Below, piece after piece: positions 1 through 10,726 of a DNA stretch of 64,000 nt (positions within the stretch are counted from its first letter, which is position 1; every line of letters begins with the position of its first letter). Origin of the DNA: Charina bottae (Eukaryota; Chordata; Lepidosauria; Squamata; Charinaidae); the NCBI GenBank assembly GCA_023362775.1, contig JALMGJ010000062.1:829501-893500 (forward strand), read 5' to 3'. The notes beneath the pieces were generated by a model. That model made no database searches, had not been told where the DNA came from, and worked only from the letters and a program-made list of their open reading frames with translations. Both the position numbers and the translations under genes were made by a program.

Positions 1-250
1 ACCAGACGGAGAAACAGACACAGCATAGACCTAAGGCTACTTTGATTAGAACAAATATAGTAACAGAATCTTGCAAGTCTGAACGTGCTTCCCTTCCTCC
101 TTCTTTTATCTTCGTGTGAAATGGGGATGGGGGACTGTCCGAGTTCTTTTTGTAAACAACTTTCTCAGTATGGGCTCAAGCCTTTTGTTATCTGACCTTG
201 GCAACGGATCTTCCCTCTGTCCTTCAAGGCCATCCTCTCTATTCACTACA
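1..250 (-). mobile_element. LTR-like dispersed repeat, diverged copy cut by window edge
   Basis: The block around TAACAGAATCTTGCAAGTCT, followed by a TTATCTGACC block and ending near TTCACTACA, matches the repeat units at 22013-22507 and 39709-39952. In minus orientation the better copies begin TGT, carry AATAAAG about 60 nt before the end, and finish in TGACA, as an LTR with its polyadenylation signal does. This copy is the most diverged and its other end lies outside the window. No internal retroviral coding sequence is seen. The LTR reading is inference; the four-copy repeat family is seen directly. Confidence 0.45.
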
Positions 251-1403
251 ATAGAGTACGTGAGCAGCATAGAAGCCGTGCAAATATATAAATAATTCCA
301 CCAGTTGTGCTTCTTGGAAATGGCAGATTTGGAACTCTTTCGAGTCACGTGCATTTCCCGGTGGCTAGATGGACACTTCCCTGCTGTTGTCCTGGCAAGA
401 AAATGGAAGTGATTTCCTTGTGGTCTCCTTTCCAAACACTAACAAGATTCTATCCTGCTTTTTTTTTCTTTTTTGGCAATTTGCTAAGGTCCTCTAGTTG
501 CAGTCACCTGCTCTGGTTTATTTATATATAGGGTGGTGAAATGAGAGAGGGAATCTAATTTAGGCTTTGCTGAATCATAATTTATTTTGAGACAACACCA
601 GCACTGGAATGCGGCCAAACTAGTTACTGTTCAAGGCAGTAGACCAAGTCAGATTAATTCTTTCTAGTCGGTTGGCAATTCTAGGCCTCTCTTGCAATAC
701 GGGAGAAATGGATAGACGTCAGCCTGATACAACCCATTTTTTTACTGGAATGTTGAGGAGCTATAATAATTCATATCCTGTTTTGTTTTGTTTTTTCCTC
801 TCGACATGGAAAATGCAGTTTGCAAAAAATGCAACATGCAAAACAATTTCATCGCTCCACAGTTTCACGGTCGTCCTGTTTTTCTAGGCACCCGATTAAT
901 GTTCTCCCCACCAGCCTCTGGAGACACTTTGGGTCCTCCGAAAAGGAGAGGGTGCCAGAAATGATCCAGACTGGGCCAAATAACTATCATCTTTGCCTCC
1001 ACGCCCCAAATAAAAATCTCTGAATGGCAGCGGAGAGTGGGCAGGAAATAATCCCCTTTGATAATAGCTGGGGCGAGATTTGTCTCCTACATAAATACCA
1101 ATTAATGAGGAAAAATGTAATTAAGGCTTCACGTTGGCGTAGGAAACATCTTTGTCATGGCTGCGGATTCTCGGGAGATATACGGATAATGTTGACCTCC
1201 TGTTTTGCAACCATGCAAGTAGGTCTTTTGGGGGTACACCAGCCAAGGAGTTAAGAATCCCCCCCCCTTGGCCTGCAGGGACATATTGAGAATTTGGGGT
1301 GCCAGGAGGCTGCACACGGACAGGGCCAGGAGCGTGACAAAATTGGGTTGAGATGAAAGCATTAGAAATCAGCTAATGTGAAGATTTCCTAGAGCTGAAT
1401 TGA
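251..1403. other. Unassigned non-coding stretch
   Basis: Only short open frames occur here and none has recognisable protein similarity. There is no tandem repeat beyond homopolymer runs and no element ends that I can define. Confidence 0.5.
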
Positions 1404-1411
1404 CTTATTGG

Positions 1412-1746
1412 TAGGCTGACCATATTTCCTTGAGAGAAAAACGGGACGGGGTCTTATGTAATATTCCGTATTCATGAAAAAGACAGGGGTCCCCGCCCCC
1501 CGGTCCGCGCGATTGGCTCCCGCCTGCAAACCCCGCCCCCCGCCCCTCCTTTGCCGCACGCTGATAGGCTTCCTCTTCTGGGCTGCCTCCAATCGGAAGC
1601 TCCGGCTCGGATCCTCCTTCCGCGCCATTCCCGCCGGGTTTAAAATACAGGACAAAATTGAGATTTTTATGAAAACGACGGGGCGGTTAAAAAATGCTTT
1701 AAAAAACAGGACTGTCCCGTTCAAAACAGGACGTATGGTCAGCCTA
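1412..1746. mobile_element. Non-autonomous hAT transposon (MITE) with perfect 8-bp TSD
   Basis: The element begins TAGGCTGACCATA and ends in its inverted complement TATGGTCAGCCTA, and is flanked by the exact 8-bp duplication CTTATTGG (1404-1411 and 1747-1754). An 8-bp duplication with short inverted ends is the hAT signature. The 335-bp interior has no transposase. It holds a GC-rich core (about 1490-1640, with CCGCCCC-type boxes) unlike the surrounding DNA, and the subterminal motif CAGGAC repeated three times near the right end. The 120-191 aa open frames across it are by-products of GC-rich sequence. Confidence 0.88.
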
Positions 1747-1754
1747 CTTATTGG

Positions 1755-2410
1755 ATCTTGTACACTAAAAGGGACACTTCGAATCTCCATGTGGCTGCGA
1801 ACCCCCGTTCTTGTTTCTGACTGTAGGAGGGGTTGATGTCCACCTATGTGGTTGAGGGACCCCAAGAAGGCTGCATCCCATAATCTTTCTCCAATATTTA
1901 AAAGCAAGGCCTCTTCGGAGTTGAACTCAGAACACCCGTGGAGTTTTCTTGGCAGGATTACCAAAGTGTTTGCCGCTGGGGTGTTTTTTTAGATTCCCAA
2001 CCCAACCTCCAAGCTTGGGATCGTCAGATGGGGATCCAAGCACCCACCTTGATCAACCCTGCTTAGATTTTTGAGATCAGCCTCAATCAGCCAGTTCTGG
2101 CATCGAGCTGGCCGATGTTCGGCTTACTATCTGGGAAACGGACTCGGCAATTCGGTTTACAAACATTGATGGACTCTTTGCCCAGTTTGCCTATTCCTGA
2201 TTTAAAAGCTTTGCCCCCTCTCTGCGTAGAGTCCATTGGAGTTGGGTGGCCAATAAATTTAAATACATAAACAAATAATACCAGATGTCGTGGAATTTAA
2301 GTCCATGTGTGGATTGGCAGACAGGGAAAACGCGCCCTCCTGCTAAGAGGTACACATGAGGACTAGTAGCATGGGCTACAATCTTACTGCACTTTTCATT
2401 CTCCATTTTT
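1755..2410. other. Unassigned non-coding stretch
   Basis: No gene-like open frame, tandem repeat or element boundary is visible before the TCTA array begins. Confidence 0.45.
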
Positions 2411-2430
2411 ATATCTATCTATCATCTATC

Positions 2431-2478
<48 letters not shown>

Positions 2479-2576
2479 CATCTCTATCTATCTATTATCT
2501 ATCTATCATCTATCTATCTATCTATCTATCTATATCTATCTATCTATCTATCTATCATCTATCTATCTCATCTATC

Positions 2577-2638
<62 letters not shown>

Positions 2639-2960
2639 CTATCTATCTCTATCTATCTCTATCTATCTATCTATCTCATCTATCTCTATCTATCTATTAT
2701 CTATCTATCATCTATCTATCTATCTATCTCTATCTATCTATCTATCTATCTATCTATCATCTATCTATCTATCTCATCTATCTCTATCTATCTATTATCT
2801 ATCTATCATCTATCTATCTATCTATCTCTATCTATCTATCTATCTATCTATCATCTATCTATCTATCTCTCATCTATCTCTATCTATCTATTATATAACT
2901 ATCTATCTATCTATCTATATCTATCTCTATCTATCTATCTATCTATCTAATCTATCTATC

Positions 2961-3036
<76 letters not shown>

Positions 3037-3056
3037 ATCTATCTATCTCATCTATC

Positions 3057-3106
<50 letters not shown>

Positions 3107-3337
3107 CTATCTATCTCTATCTATCTCTATCTATCTATCTATCTCATCTATCTCTATCTATCTATTATCTATCTATCATCTATCTATCTATCTATCTCTA
3201 TCTATCTATCTATCTATCATCTATCTATCTATCTCTCATCTATCTCTATCTATCTATTATATAACTATCTATCTATCTATCTATATCTATCTCTATCTAT
3301 CTATCTATCTATCATCTATCTATCTATATCATCTATC

Positions 3338-3385
<48 letters not shown>

Positions 3386-3392
3386 ATCATCT

Positions 3393-3434
<42 letters not shown>

Positions 3435-3454
3435 ATCTATCTATCTATCATCTA
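2411..3454. repeat. Long TCTA/GATA microsatellite (Bkm-like) with higher-order pattern
   Basis: About 1,040 bp of almost uninterrupted TCTA units with interspersed TCTCTA, TCATCTA and TTATCTA variants. The variants recur in the same order in several blocks (for example CTCTATCTATCTATTATCTA), so the array grew by duplication of larger segments as well as by slippage. The complementary strand is (GATA)n, the main motif of the Bkm satellite known from snakes. Its long open frame of Ile/Tyr/Leu/Ser is an artefact of the repeat. Confidence 0.97.
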
Positions 3455-3837
3455 ATTTTTGTTGAAAAGGAATTTTATACTAGATTAAAAAACTACAGAA
3501 ACGTAAAGAAAGGAGAAAAAAAGATGAAAAGATAGAAGAAAAAAAATGAGAAACAGTAAAAGAGAAAGAATAAGAAAAATATCTAAAGAAGCTACTTCCG
3601 ATCTTCTTTGCAGCAGTTAGACATGATTATTACCATTCCCACCCTCCCAAATTGCATATTATAGTTCCCTTCTCCCCACAAACAACCCTTTCTAATCAGC
3701 AAATCCCGAGATCGCCAATTCATTTTTGTCCATTTTCAGCAAAAAGTCCATAAAGGGTTTCCAAGCTTTTATAAAAGTAGTTATTGTTCCTTCCCTAATC
3801 AGCCAAGTCAATTTAGCCATTTTTAAAAAGCTTAATC
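3455..3837 (-). mobile_element. L1-type LINE, 3' end (ORF2 C-terminus and 3' UTR)
   Basis: On the minus strand a short reading frame ends in the pattern WKPFMDFLLKMDKNELAISG followed by F-A-D and stop. This parallels the last residues of the L1 ORF2 at 62060 (WKPLTDYL...WGFED). Downstream is a T-rich 3' UTR (A-rich on the plus strand) of the same style as the L1 at 61.8 kb. The element is 5' truncated and its 3' end abuts the TCTA array directly, so the array may have grown from or beside the tail. Confidence 0.75.
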
Positions 3838-4192
3838 TTAAAAAAAAAAAAGCAGAGAGAGAAAAAGAAGGAGAAATGGAATATTTCAGGAGAGAAAGCA
3901 AGAAAGAAAAAAACGGAGCGTCACAAAGGGAAAGGTCTTTCAAAACTGCCCTTCTTGCAAACAGAAAAACAGGACGAGGTTTTTCCCCAGCAGGTTTTGC
4001 TGCGATGAAAGAGGATTTGCTTCTCCTTCAAAGGAGAAACTAACTTCAAAAGTGACAGAACGGGTCTCCAAGTGTCCTGGCTTCATCTGTTGAGCATTTT
4101 ACGCCTCAGTTCAGCCCAAGGAGAAATTCCTCCGTGGGCTTTTTCAGAGAAATCCAAAATAAATACATCCTCAACCCCAATCCCCAAATACA
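3838..4192. other. Unassigned non-coding stretch
   Basis: It starts with an A-rich run and purine-rich sequence and contains no recognisable coding or repeat structure up to the target-site duplication of the next element. Confidence 0.4.
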
Positions 4193-4204
4193 GGAAACAA
4201 AATA

Positions 4205-4539
4205 GTCTGTGGCTTGAATCATGTCAACTGGATTTCTATTTTCTCAGTGGAAACGTTTCGCTCCTTATCCAAGGAGCTTCTTCAGTCTGAGCAAAGTTAG
4301 TAAGGGAATCCTTAAATATGTTTCTAGGGTGGCTGTGTGACCTTGCACCTGGGGCTAGGTCATGGTTATTTTGAGATGTTTATTTCTAAGTCCCTTTATC
4401 ATCTAAAGGAGGATCGTTAAGATCACCATGCTGCTGTTGAGCTTGCGAAATGGTCTTAATCTTCCTAGGCACAGAAGACAAAGCAGGAAGGAAGATAGGG
4501 GAAAGATTGTGCCTGAGGCCCCCACCTCTATTCAAGGAA
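4205..4539 (-). mobile_element. Penelope-like repeat, family A, single-arm copy
   Basis: The insertion is flanked by the exact 12-bp duplication GGAAACAAAATA (4193-4204 and 4540-4551). It begins GTCTGTGGCTTGAATCATG and continues with the same arm as the inverted dimers at 40456-41107 and 46062-46869, ending at TATTCAAGGAA. It lacks the 34-nt extension and the second arm. A hammerhead-like core lies on the minus strand at 4254-4285 (CTGAAGA at 4279-4285, GAAACG at 4254-4259). Assignment to Penelope-like retroelements is inferred from the inverted-dimer relatives, 34-nt extension and hammerhead; no reverse transcriptase is present. Confidence 0.7.
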
Positions 4540-4659
4540 GGAAACAAAATAATAAACCAGGACCCTCTTTTTCAAGAAAAATCACAAGAACCCCTGGGAA
4601 TTTGCAAAGCAGGCGTTGACTCCATGTTCTCTCTCTCCCTGAACAATCTGTTATTTTAA

Positions 4660-4835
4660 ATCAATCAATCAATTTTTATTTCGGTCATAGACCAGCATAC
4701 AACTAGTAACATAACAATTACGCTAAAATAGAAATAAAAATAAAAAGTCATATTGATAGCATAAAATAAGATAAAGATAAAATTATTAAGGTAAAATTAC
4801 AGAGCACAGGTATTAAAAAGCAAAAAAAAAATTAT
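4660..4835 (-). mobile_element. Probable LINE 3' tail, family uncertain
   Basis: Minus-strand sequence ending in a CTATGACCG box, AAATAAAAA and TTGATTGATTGATT resembles the 3' terminus and short tandem tail of a non-LTR retrotransposon. AT-rich sequence of similar style resumes after 5292, so the SINE between may have been inserted into it. I cannot name the family. Confidence 0.35.
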
Positions 4836-5291
4836 TTATTTATTTATTGTGATATTTATACCCCGCCTATCCCCTACCTAATGGAGGACTCTAGGCGGCT
4901 TACAAACATATATACATTAGTTATACATTTCACCATTTTAACTGCACGTGAGGGGAGGGGGTAAGGGAACCGACTCTTTCAGGTTCTGGACTACAATTCC
5001 CAGGACGCCTTGAGCCGGCTGCTGACGTCCTGTAGCTGATGCATCCGGGTCCGTTGTCACTGCCGCCATTCGATCTTCCTCCGATCCTTTCCTCCGGTGG
5101 TGCCGACTTCCCGACAGGACGCCAGCAAATTAGCCCACTTAAGGTGGTACCCATTTATCTACTTGCAAAGCTTTCGAACTGTTGGGTTGACAGGAGCTGG
5201 GACTAGCAACGAGAGCTCACCTCGTTGCGCGGGGTTCTAACTGCAGACCTTCTGATCTGCAGCCTACAGCTCAGCAGTTTAACCTGCTATA
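4836..5291 (-). mobile_element. tRNA-derived SINE with CR1-like 3' end
   Basis: Read on the minus strand, the head (5290 to about 5200) has a tRNA-like promoter layout: AAACTGCTGAGCTGTAGG as a diverged A box region and GTTAGAACCCC as a diverged B box. The following GAGCTCTCGTTGCTAGTCCC and GTTCGAAAGC blocks parallel the seven-copy SINE elsewhere in the window. The 3' end differs: CTAGGCGGCTTA... into ACCCCGCC-type sequence and a (TAAA)n tail, which is the style of CR1 3' ends. The GC-rich middle (about 4980-5110) belongs to neither known part. Confidence 0.6.
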
Positions 5292-5580
5292 TATAGCTAT
5301 AAAATTACAATTAATTTTACAATGAATAATCTATAGTATATAGTATATACTATAAATAACTAGGGCAAATAGCTATAAAAGGGCATAAGTAATACTAGAA
5401 TTTGTATAACACTACGAGAATGTAAAGCTATGCTAACTTATGTTATTTTAAAAAATTCCACCACCACCTAAAAAAACCCCACTTTTGCTGCCATGCTGCC
5501 CACCATGGCAAATCATGTAATTTTTTATTCTTTCAGCCATGGGCATGAAAAGCTGCAAACACCTTTTACAAGCTGGGAAT
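5292..5580. other. AT-rich sequence, no gene
   Basis: TA-rich stretch with repeated ATAGCTATAAA and TATAGTATATAG motifs. It may be the remainder of the LINE tail on the other side of the SINE. Confidence 0.35.
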
Positions 5581-5870
5581 GGCTGCAGACTTTTCAGGCC
5601 GGGATCAAACTAAATCTGATGGGTTGGCTCCAGATAGCCTTCGCTGTCGAATAAAAAAAAATGGCCAAGAGGTCTCTTTTGGGTTGACCACAAAGAGGTT
5701 TTCTTGGCCGTAATAGGAAAGTGGTTTGCCATCATTTTCTGCCAGGATCTTTCTGGCCTGCATCTCAGGGATCACCCTGTGGTCTCCCATCCAGATACTT
5801 TGACCCTGCTTGGCTGGGATAGCAATTGAGATTGGCCAAGGTTGCCAAGCTGCTGTCAACTCTCCAGACA
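5581..5870 (-). mobile_element. 5S-rRNA-derived SINE remnant
   Basis: The minus strand contains AAGCAGGGTC followed closely by CTGGATGGGAGACCAC, the internal promoter region of 5S rRNA (AAGCAGGGTC...TTGGATGGGAGACC) with an internal deletion between the two blocks. Downstream is GGCAAACCACTT...GCCAAGAAAACC, a segment typical of RTE/Bov-B-type SINE 3' regions. It is therefore a retroposed 5S-headed SINE, not a 5S gene. A second, shorter relative is at 41262-41365. Confidence 0.6.
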
Positions 5871-6169
5871 GTCTTAGAGTAGACTCAGTGAAATAATTGG
5901 AACGGATTAAATATAACTTTAGTTCATATTTATATTAGTTTTACATGCCTAGTTCTATCCAAGTTGGGTCTGAATGGTTTGGAAAAACATGTACTGCCAA
6001 GGTTTTAAGATCTTGGGAGAGACTTTCCTCACCGTCCCATCAACATCCGAAGCTGCTCTGATGAAGAGGGCAAGACAGGGCACTCTTGATAACCGTTGTA
6101 GACATTGGAACTCTCTGCCAACGGAAGTCAGGCCAGTTCCCTGTTTATTATTCATCCGCAGAAATATTT
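5871..6169. other. Non-coding; possible old CR1 fragment
   Basis: The segment 6080-6170 (GGAACTCTCTGCCAACGGAA, then GTCAGGCCAGTTCC) has the wording of the CR1 ORF2 C-terminal region (compare 57650), but is too short and diverged for a firm call. Confidence 0.3.
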
Positions 6170-6238
6170 TTTATGCAGACCTGTGGTCAGAGAACAAACA
6201 ACAAAGACTTCTTTTGAAAGACTGGAAACCTTATATGG

Positions 6239-6589
6239 CAGAGCTTTCTAAACTTTTCATGTTGGTGACACACTTTTTAGACATGCATCATTTCGCGACA
6301 CACTCTTACAGCAGGGCATCATTTCGCGACACACTCGTACAGCAGGGCACAAGGCAGGCACTAGGACCTGCGCGGAATCACAGCAGGTTTGGAGGCAGCC
6401 AGGCACAAGGCAGGCACTAGGACCTGCGCAGAATCCTGGCAGGGCAGGTTTGGAGGCAGCAAGGCACAAGGCAGGCACTAGGACCTGTGTGGAATCCTGG
6501 CCAGGCTCGGAGGCAGCAGCAGCCGCGACACACCCAGACGCTGCAGCCGACACACTAATGTGTCCCGACACACAGTTGGGAAAGCTCTG
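6239..6589. mobile_element. Non-autonomous hAT transposon inserted in L1, perfect 8-bp TSD
   Basis: The ends are CAGAGCTTTC and GAAAGCTCTG, a perfect 10-bp inverted repeat, with the exact 8-bp duplication TTATATGG on both sides (6231-6238 and 6590-6597). The CAG...CTG termini and 8-bp duplication define hAT. The interior carries ACACACTTTTTAGACATGCA, two TTTCGCGACACAC boxes and a three-copy minisatellite, but no transposase. Confidence 0.93.
6345..6530. repeat. Three-copy minisatellite inside the hAT MITE
   Basis: CAAGGCAGGCACTAGGACCT begins at about 6350, 6405 and 6466, giving three imperfect units of 55-61 bp that end in TTTGGAGGCAGC or a variant. The expansion lies within the transposon between its terminal inverted repeats. 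Confidence 0.9.
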
Positions 6590-7159
6590 TTATATGGACT
6601 TTTTGCTGAAAGAAGAAAAATGAATTGATGATTTATAGATTTGAAGATTAAGAAAGATGCAGACTAAATGAGACGGTGAGAGGATTCATAAAATATTTAA
6701 GAGGGAGGAGAGATAAGATTGTAATTATCTGTTCAAAAGAAGGTCGGAAGTCATTTGTATATTTTTTAACTGTTCTTGTACTTTTTATTTTTCTTTCTTT
6801 TCTTTCTTTGGATTATCTTTTATTATATGAAAATTCTTAATAAATATAAATTAATTTCTTTTTTAATGCAGATGGGATCTAAGCGTACTGGGCAGGTGTT
6901 CTGATTTCTTAATAGATTTTAATTGTGATTTAATCGTCTTTTAATTGGCTTTGCAAATGTTTACGTTTCATTGCTGCCAATTGCCTTCACTGGATGCCGT
7001 TGGTGGAAAAGAAGGGCACCACTTAAATAAATTAATTGCTGCCAAGGTCCGCATCCAGCATGGGGCTACAAACTTTGACCCAGGATGGTCTAGAAACGTA
7101 TCAAGGCTTGAATCTGCTTTTTCTCTCTTGTTTAGTGTTCTGTATATGAGTAATTCCAG

Positions 7160-7493
7160 GGGCGTGGTGGCTCAGCGGGTGAGACGTCAGGCTTGTCGAT
7201 CGGAAGATCGCAAGTTCGGAGGTTCGAATCCCGAGCCCCGCGTGACGGAGGGAGCTCCCGCACCAGCCCCAGCTCTTGCCAACCTAGCAATTCGAAAGCA
7301 TGCAAATGCAAGTAGGTTAATAGGTACCACTTTGGTGGGTAGGTAACAGCGTTCCGCGCGCGTCATGCCGGCCACATGACCGCGGAAGCGTCTTTGGACA
7401 GCACTGGCTCTTCGGCTAACAAACGGAGATGAGCACCGGCCCCTAGAGTTGGACACGACTGCACAAATGTGCGAGGGGAACCTTTACCTTTAC
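7160..7493 (+). mobile_element. tRNA-derived SINE, full-length copy 1
   Basis: The head GGGGCGTGGTGGCTCAGCGG contains an RNA polymerase III A box (TGGCTCAGCGGG) and, 40 nt on, a perfect B box (GGTTCGAATCC). The body is GAGCTCCCGCA..., GGTACCACTTTGGTGGG..., and the 3' end GACACGACTGCACAAATGTG...CCTTTACCTTTA. The flanking 16-bp duplication TATATGAGTAATTCCA (7144-7159) matches 7494-7509 with one mismatch, so this copy is fairly recent. It is the reference copy for six others in the window. Confidence 0.95.
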
Positions 7494-7689
7494 TATATGA
7501 GGAATTCCATTTGATAGAGCTAAGATTGTGAACTTTTAATGGTTCGTTAATTATTTTATTCTCTATTATTTCCTTTGAATTACCTTTTGTTTAATTTCCT
7601 TTTTTCCCCAAAAAAATAAAATTACTTAAAAGCAAAAAAGATTACAGCCCCGCAGAATAGAGACGCGTTTCCAGAACCAAAGACAAGCT

Positions 7690-7775
7690 TGTAGATTGCA
7701 ATGGAAAGATGCAAACCGCCCAGAGTCGTTTGTCGAGACGGGTGGTGAAGAAATGCGATAAATACATAAATTATG
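7690..7775 (+). mobile_element. CR1 LINE 3'-end remnant
   Basis: AAACCGCCCAGAGTCGTTTG, then GGGTGGTGAAGAAATGCGAT and AAATACATAAAT, is the characteristic CR1 3' terminus (compare GAACCGCCCAGAGTCCCC at 48.38 kb). Only the terminal part survives. Confidence 0.55.
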
Positions 7776-10619
7776 ACTTTTCCCTTTTTCTTGTTTTCTT
7801 TTCTTCTTAACAGGATTCCATTGGTGAACCTGTAAAAAAAAATAAATTAAAACGAAGGGGTGACCTATATCTACCATTTGTGTTTACTGATGGAAGACTG
7901 AAAAGCAACCAAATATATTTTTATATTTATAAAAAAAGAAAAAAAAAGGGACTTGCCCCGCCCTGCAGATGAATTTTTTCGAGGAGTGCATTATTTTTCA
8001 TGCCAGAGGGAGGGCGTGGAGAAACACACACCGCAGTGATGGAACGAAGAGAACAGGAATCCAGACAGACGTCGGTTGGGGATGTTTGAAGCGTCATCAC
8101 TTTTCTGAACCTGTGCCAATAATAACCATTATGTGCCATGAACTGCTGGGGTGGTGGGACGGCTTGAGAAAAACGGATAAGGACACGTCAAAAACTCACG
8201 GCGAGTAAGGGTGGGGCAAAATCTTCTAGTAAAGTCAGTATTTCTGGTTACTATACATATAATATATATATAGATCTATATATATATATATATATAAAAA
8301 AAACACAAACACATTTTGTACTGTAGCAAATTTTTGGAAAAACAATCTTAAATGTCTGGGTTTTTTAAGCAAAGGAATGGCTATTGTGGGTTATAAATAT
8401 GATTCCATTGAACAAGGTCAGTACCTGGACTTAAATAAATCAATGTTTTCTACTTCGGAAATGTAGTTTTCGCAGACCTGTAGACGTCCGTCTTCCCATT
8501 TCCTTAAGAGCATGCCTGATGAGTCTCTGGGCCCCGCGTTTCCGCTTTCTCTAACCCATCCCGGTTGGTCGTGGTTTGTCGATGGAGGCTGGAGGCCCAG
8601 CATCTCGTAAGTGGCCCTGAACGTACGTAGTCGGTTTTTCTAGCAGCTGGGCAAAGTTTCCACCCAGTGTGTGGGCTGGGAAACTGAGGAAACTGTTCAG
8701 CCAACGTTCCTCAAATCGGGGAGGAATTCTTCAACTTTTCGACTCTCTGCTCCACCACGGCAGTTGGCAAGGGGCACCATAATTGTCCTCCGCCATGCCT
8801 TACTCAAAAAGTCCTTGTAAGGTGTTACAGAAAAGGCGGAGAAAGTGGATAAAATTTAGGAGATGTTGTGCCATCAAGCTACATTCCTAGGGTTTCCCTA
8901 ATTGTTGGATATGGAGTTTTTTGGAAGTCTTGCAAGAGTCAAAAACGCTGAAGAAGCATTGATGGAAGATACGTCTTAGATTTTCAGAGTCGATCGGCAC
9001 AGCTGCAGGAAGAGCATGTAGGATATGCTCCGGATGAAGGAACCCACCACATTTATGTCTGAAAGCACGGCTCCCCAGTTTAGCTCTTTTGGAGTGAGCA
9101 GCGAACAATCCAAAACTCAGTTATCCTTCAGAAATATGCACATTTCCAGGTGTGCATTGCAGGTTTCAAGGCAGAAAGCTGAGGATACTGTATATATAAG
9201 GGAAGAACATCTATCTCCTCCCCAACTTTTTATACTAGTAAAATATGTAACGTGCACAATAGTTGGGAAAATCTGTGCAAAAATATCTGTCTCCTCCGTG
9301 CAACCATGAAAGGTGTGTTCAAAATTTCATTGCATACAGAAATGGGTCTACCAGGAGGAATGCACAGAAAAATTTAATGAAGAAAGAACCAAACCGTACT
9401 GAAGGCTGGTAACATTTGAAACCCAGAGGAAAGATTCGCCCATCTCTAGGATGCTCTCAGGGTGGACTTCAGTTTGCACGAGGCAACAAGACCCCGAATC
9501 GGGGTCTCTCCGATGCATTATTCCACACAGAGAAACTGCTGGGGTTACAGGTTGTGTGAAAATGGTACCTCTGCAATAAAGTTGATCAGCAAGAGCTGAG
9601 AATAGCCAAAGCAAAGGAAATCGAGCAAATCGGATTTGGATTTCCCAAGGCGCTGCTTCGCAAACCCGTTTGGGAACGTCCTCACTTTCACTGTAGAGCA
9701 GCCAGGTTTTATCCAAATAAAAAAAAAGAATCTGAACATGATCCTTGAATTTGATGGTGGGGGGTGTGGAAATCTCAGTTTTCTTTCCTTTTTTTTCAAA
9801 GGAGGCAAAACCATCCGTGAAATGGTCCCGGGGTGCTCTGGCATGGATTTAATAACGAGGAGGCCCAAGGAAGATCGGCCGGGCAACCCGATGTTTTCTC
9901 AGCCAGCGTCTGCAGCCTCCCTGACTTTTCCCCATCACAAAACGCCCAGGCGCGGCACCAGAGGGAGCATCTACTTGCTGCTTTTTCGGACAGGGAGGCA
10001 AACGTGGCATTTCCTTAAAACTAAGCCTTTCTTTTCCCAAGGAAACAATAAACCAAGGCAGGTGGCCCAGCCGAGGATCGGTGAGAAAAATCAAAGCACA
10101 GCAAAAACCAACCGTCTCTCTCCTCTTAGCTCTTTTGCGGTGATAAAGGAAGCTCAGGGGGAAAAAAAGTGAAACAGAACAGAAGGAATTGCAAAGAAAC
10201 TTCAAACCAATCTGAGAGTAAGGAAGGGCATTTATTCTGCTGCCAGGAAGAAAAACGTGGAAGACGGGAAGGTTTTTTTCTCTCTCCATAGTAAACCAAA
10301 ATGGGGGTGCTGCTTTTCGAAATCCACCAGCTCTCCTGGGGAAACACTTTCCCATAAAATTCTCATCTTTTTGAGAGGCTCGGCAAGGAAATAGTAAAAT
10401 CTCCTTTTGACTGGCCTGCTCCCTGGTTCAGGAATACAAGGGCTGGGCACTCATCAGCGTTATCTTTTAGGCTGCAAACAATGTCCTTCTGCCTCCCTCC
10501 ACCCCATATTTTTAACACTGTGGATTCCCTCCCCCCTCTTTTTGTTCCTCTGCAATTGTTTTATTGATCTCAGATGCTGCGTTCCCCCCTTCCCCCCTTT
10601 CCCATTCATGTTTCTAAGC
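7776..10619. other. Long unassigned non-coding stretch with a TA repeat
   Basis: No convincing coding sequence. A short (TA)n tract lies at about 8257-8298. The 8.4-10.4 kb part has normal complexity and no repeat I recognise; the overlapping 122-178 aa open frames near 9.35-10.36 kb lack protein-like composition and run on both strands, so I treat them as chance. Confidence 0.45.
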
Positions 10620-10726
10620 TAGTTTATTGATGGTATTGTTGGTTTTAATTTTTGTAAGCTGCCTTGAGCTCTTAGGAGAAACGTAAGGGTGATTTATTTC
10701 CCTAAATAAAGAAATATACCAACAAA
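10620..10726 (+). mobile_element. CR1/L3-like LINE 3'-end remnant
   Basis: TTTGTAAGCTGCCTTGAGCT, then CTTAGGAGAAACG and CCCTAAATAAAGAAAT, matches the form of CR1/L3 3' ends (GTAAGCCGCCTTGAG...ATAAATAAA). It is old and diverged. Confidence 0.5.

Larger units (their letters stand above)
6170..6860 (+). mobile_element. L1-type LINE 3' end, interrupted by a hAT MITE
   Basis: The plus strand encodes an ORF2 C-terminal pattern (LLLKDWKPYM, then, after the inserted MITE, DFLLKEEK and stop), matching the L1 ends at 3.7 and 62.1 kb. A T-rich 3' UTR ending in AATTCTTAATAAATATAAAT follows. The element is 5' truncated. It must be older than the hAT copy at 6239-6589, which sits within its last codons. 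Confidence 0.72.

Noticed and set aside
1389..1964. 191- and 120-codon frames over 1.4-2.0 kb
   Set aside because: They lie in the hAT MITE and its flanks, where GC-rich DNA lacks stop codons; no domain is visible.
2411..3454. CRISPR-like array
   Set aside because: The regular repetition is a tetranucleotide microsatellite; there are no unique spacers and the DNA is eukaryotic.
7160..7240. Functional tRNA gene
   Set aside because: A and B boxes are present, but the sequence does not fold into a full cloverleaf with paired acceptor ends and it continues into a SINE body found seven times.
9545..10355. Overlapping open frames of 113-178 aa on both strands
   Set aside because: No recognisable motifs or splice context; they overlap each other in several frames.
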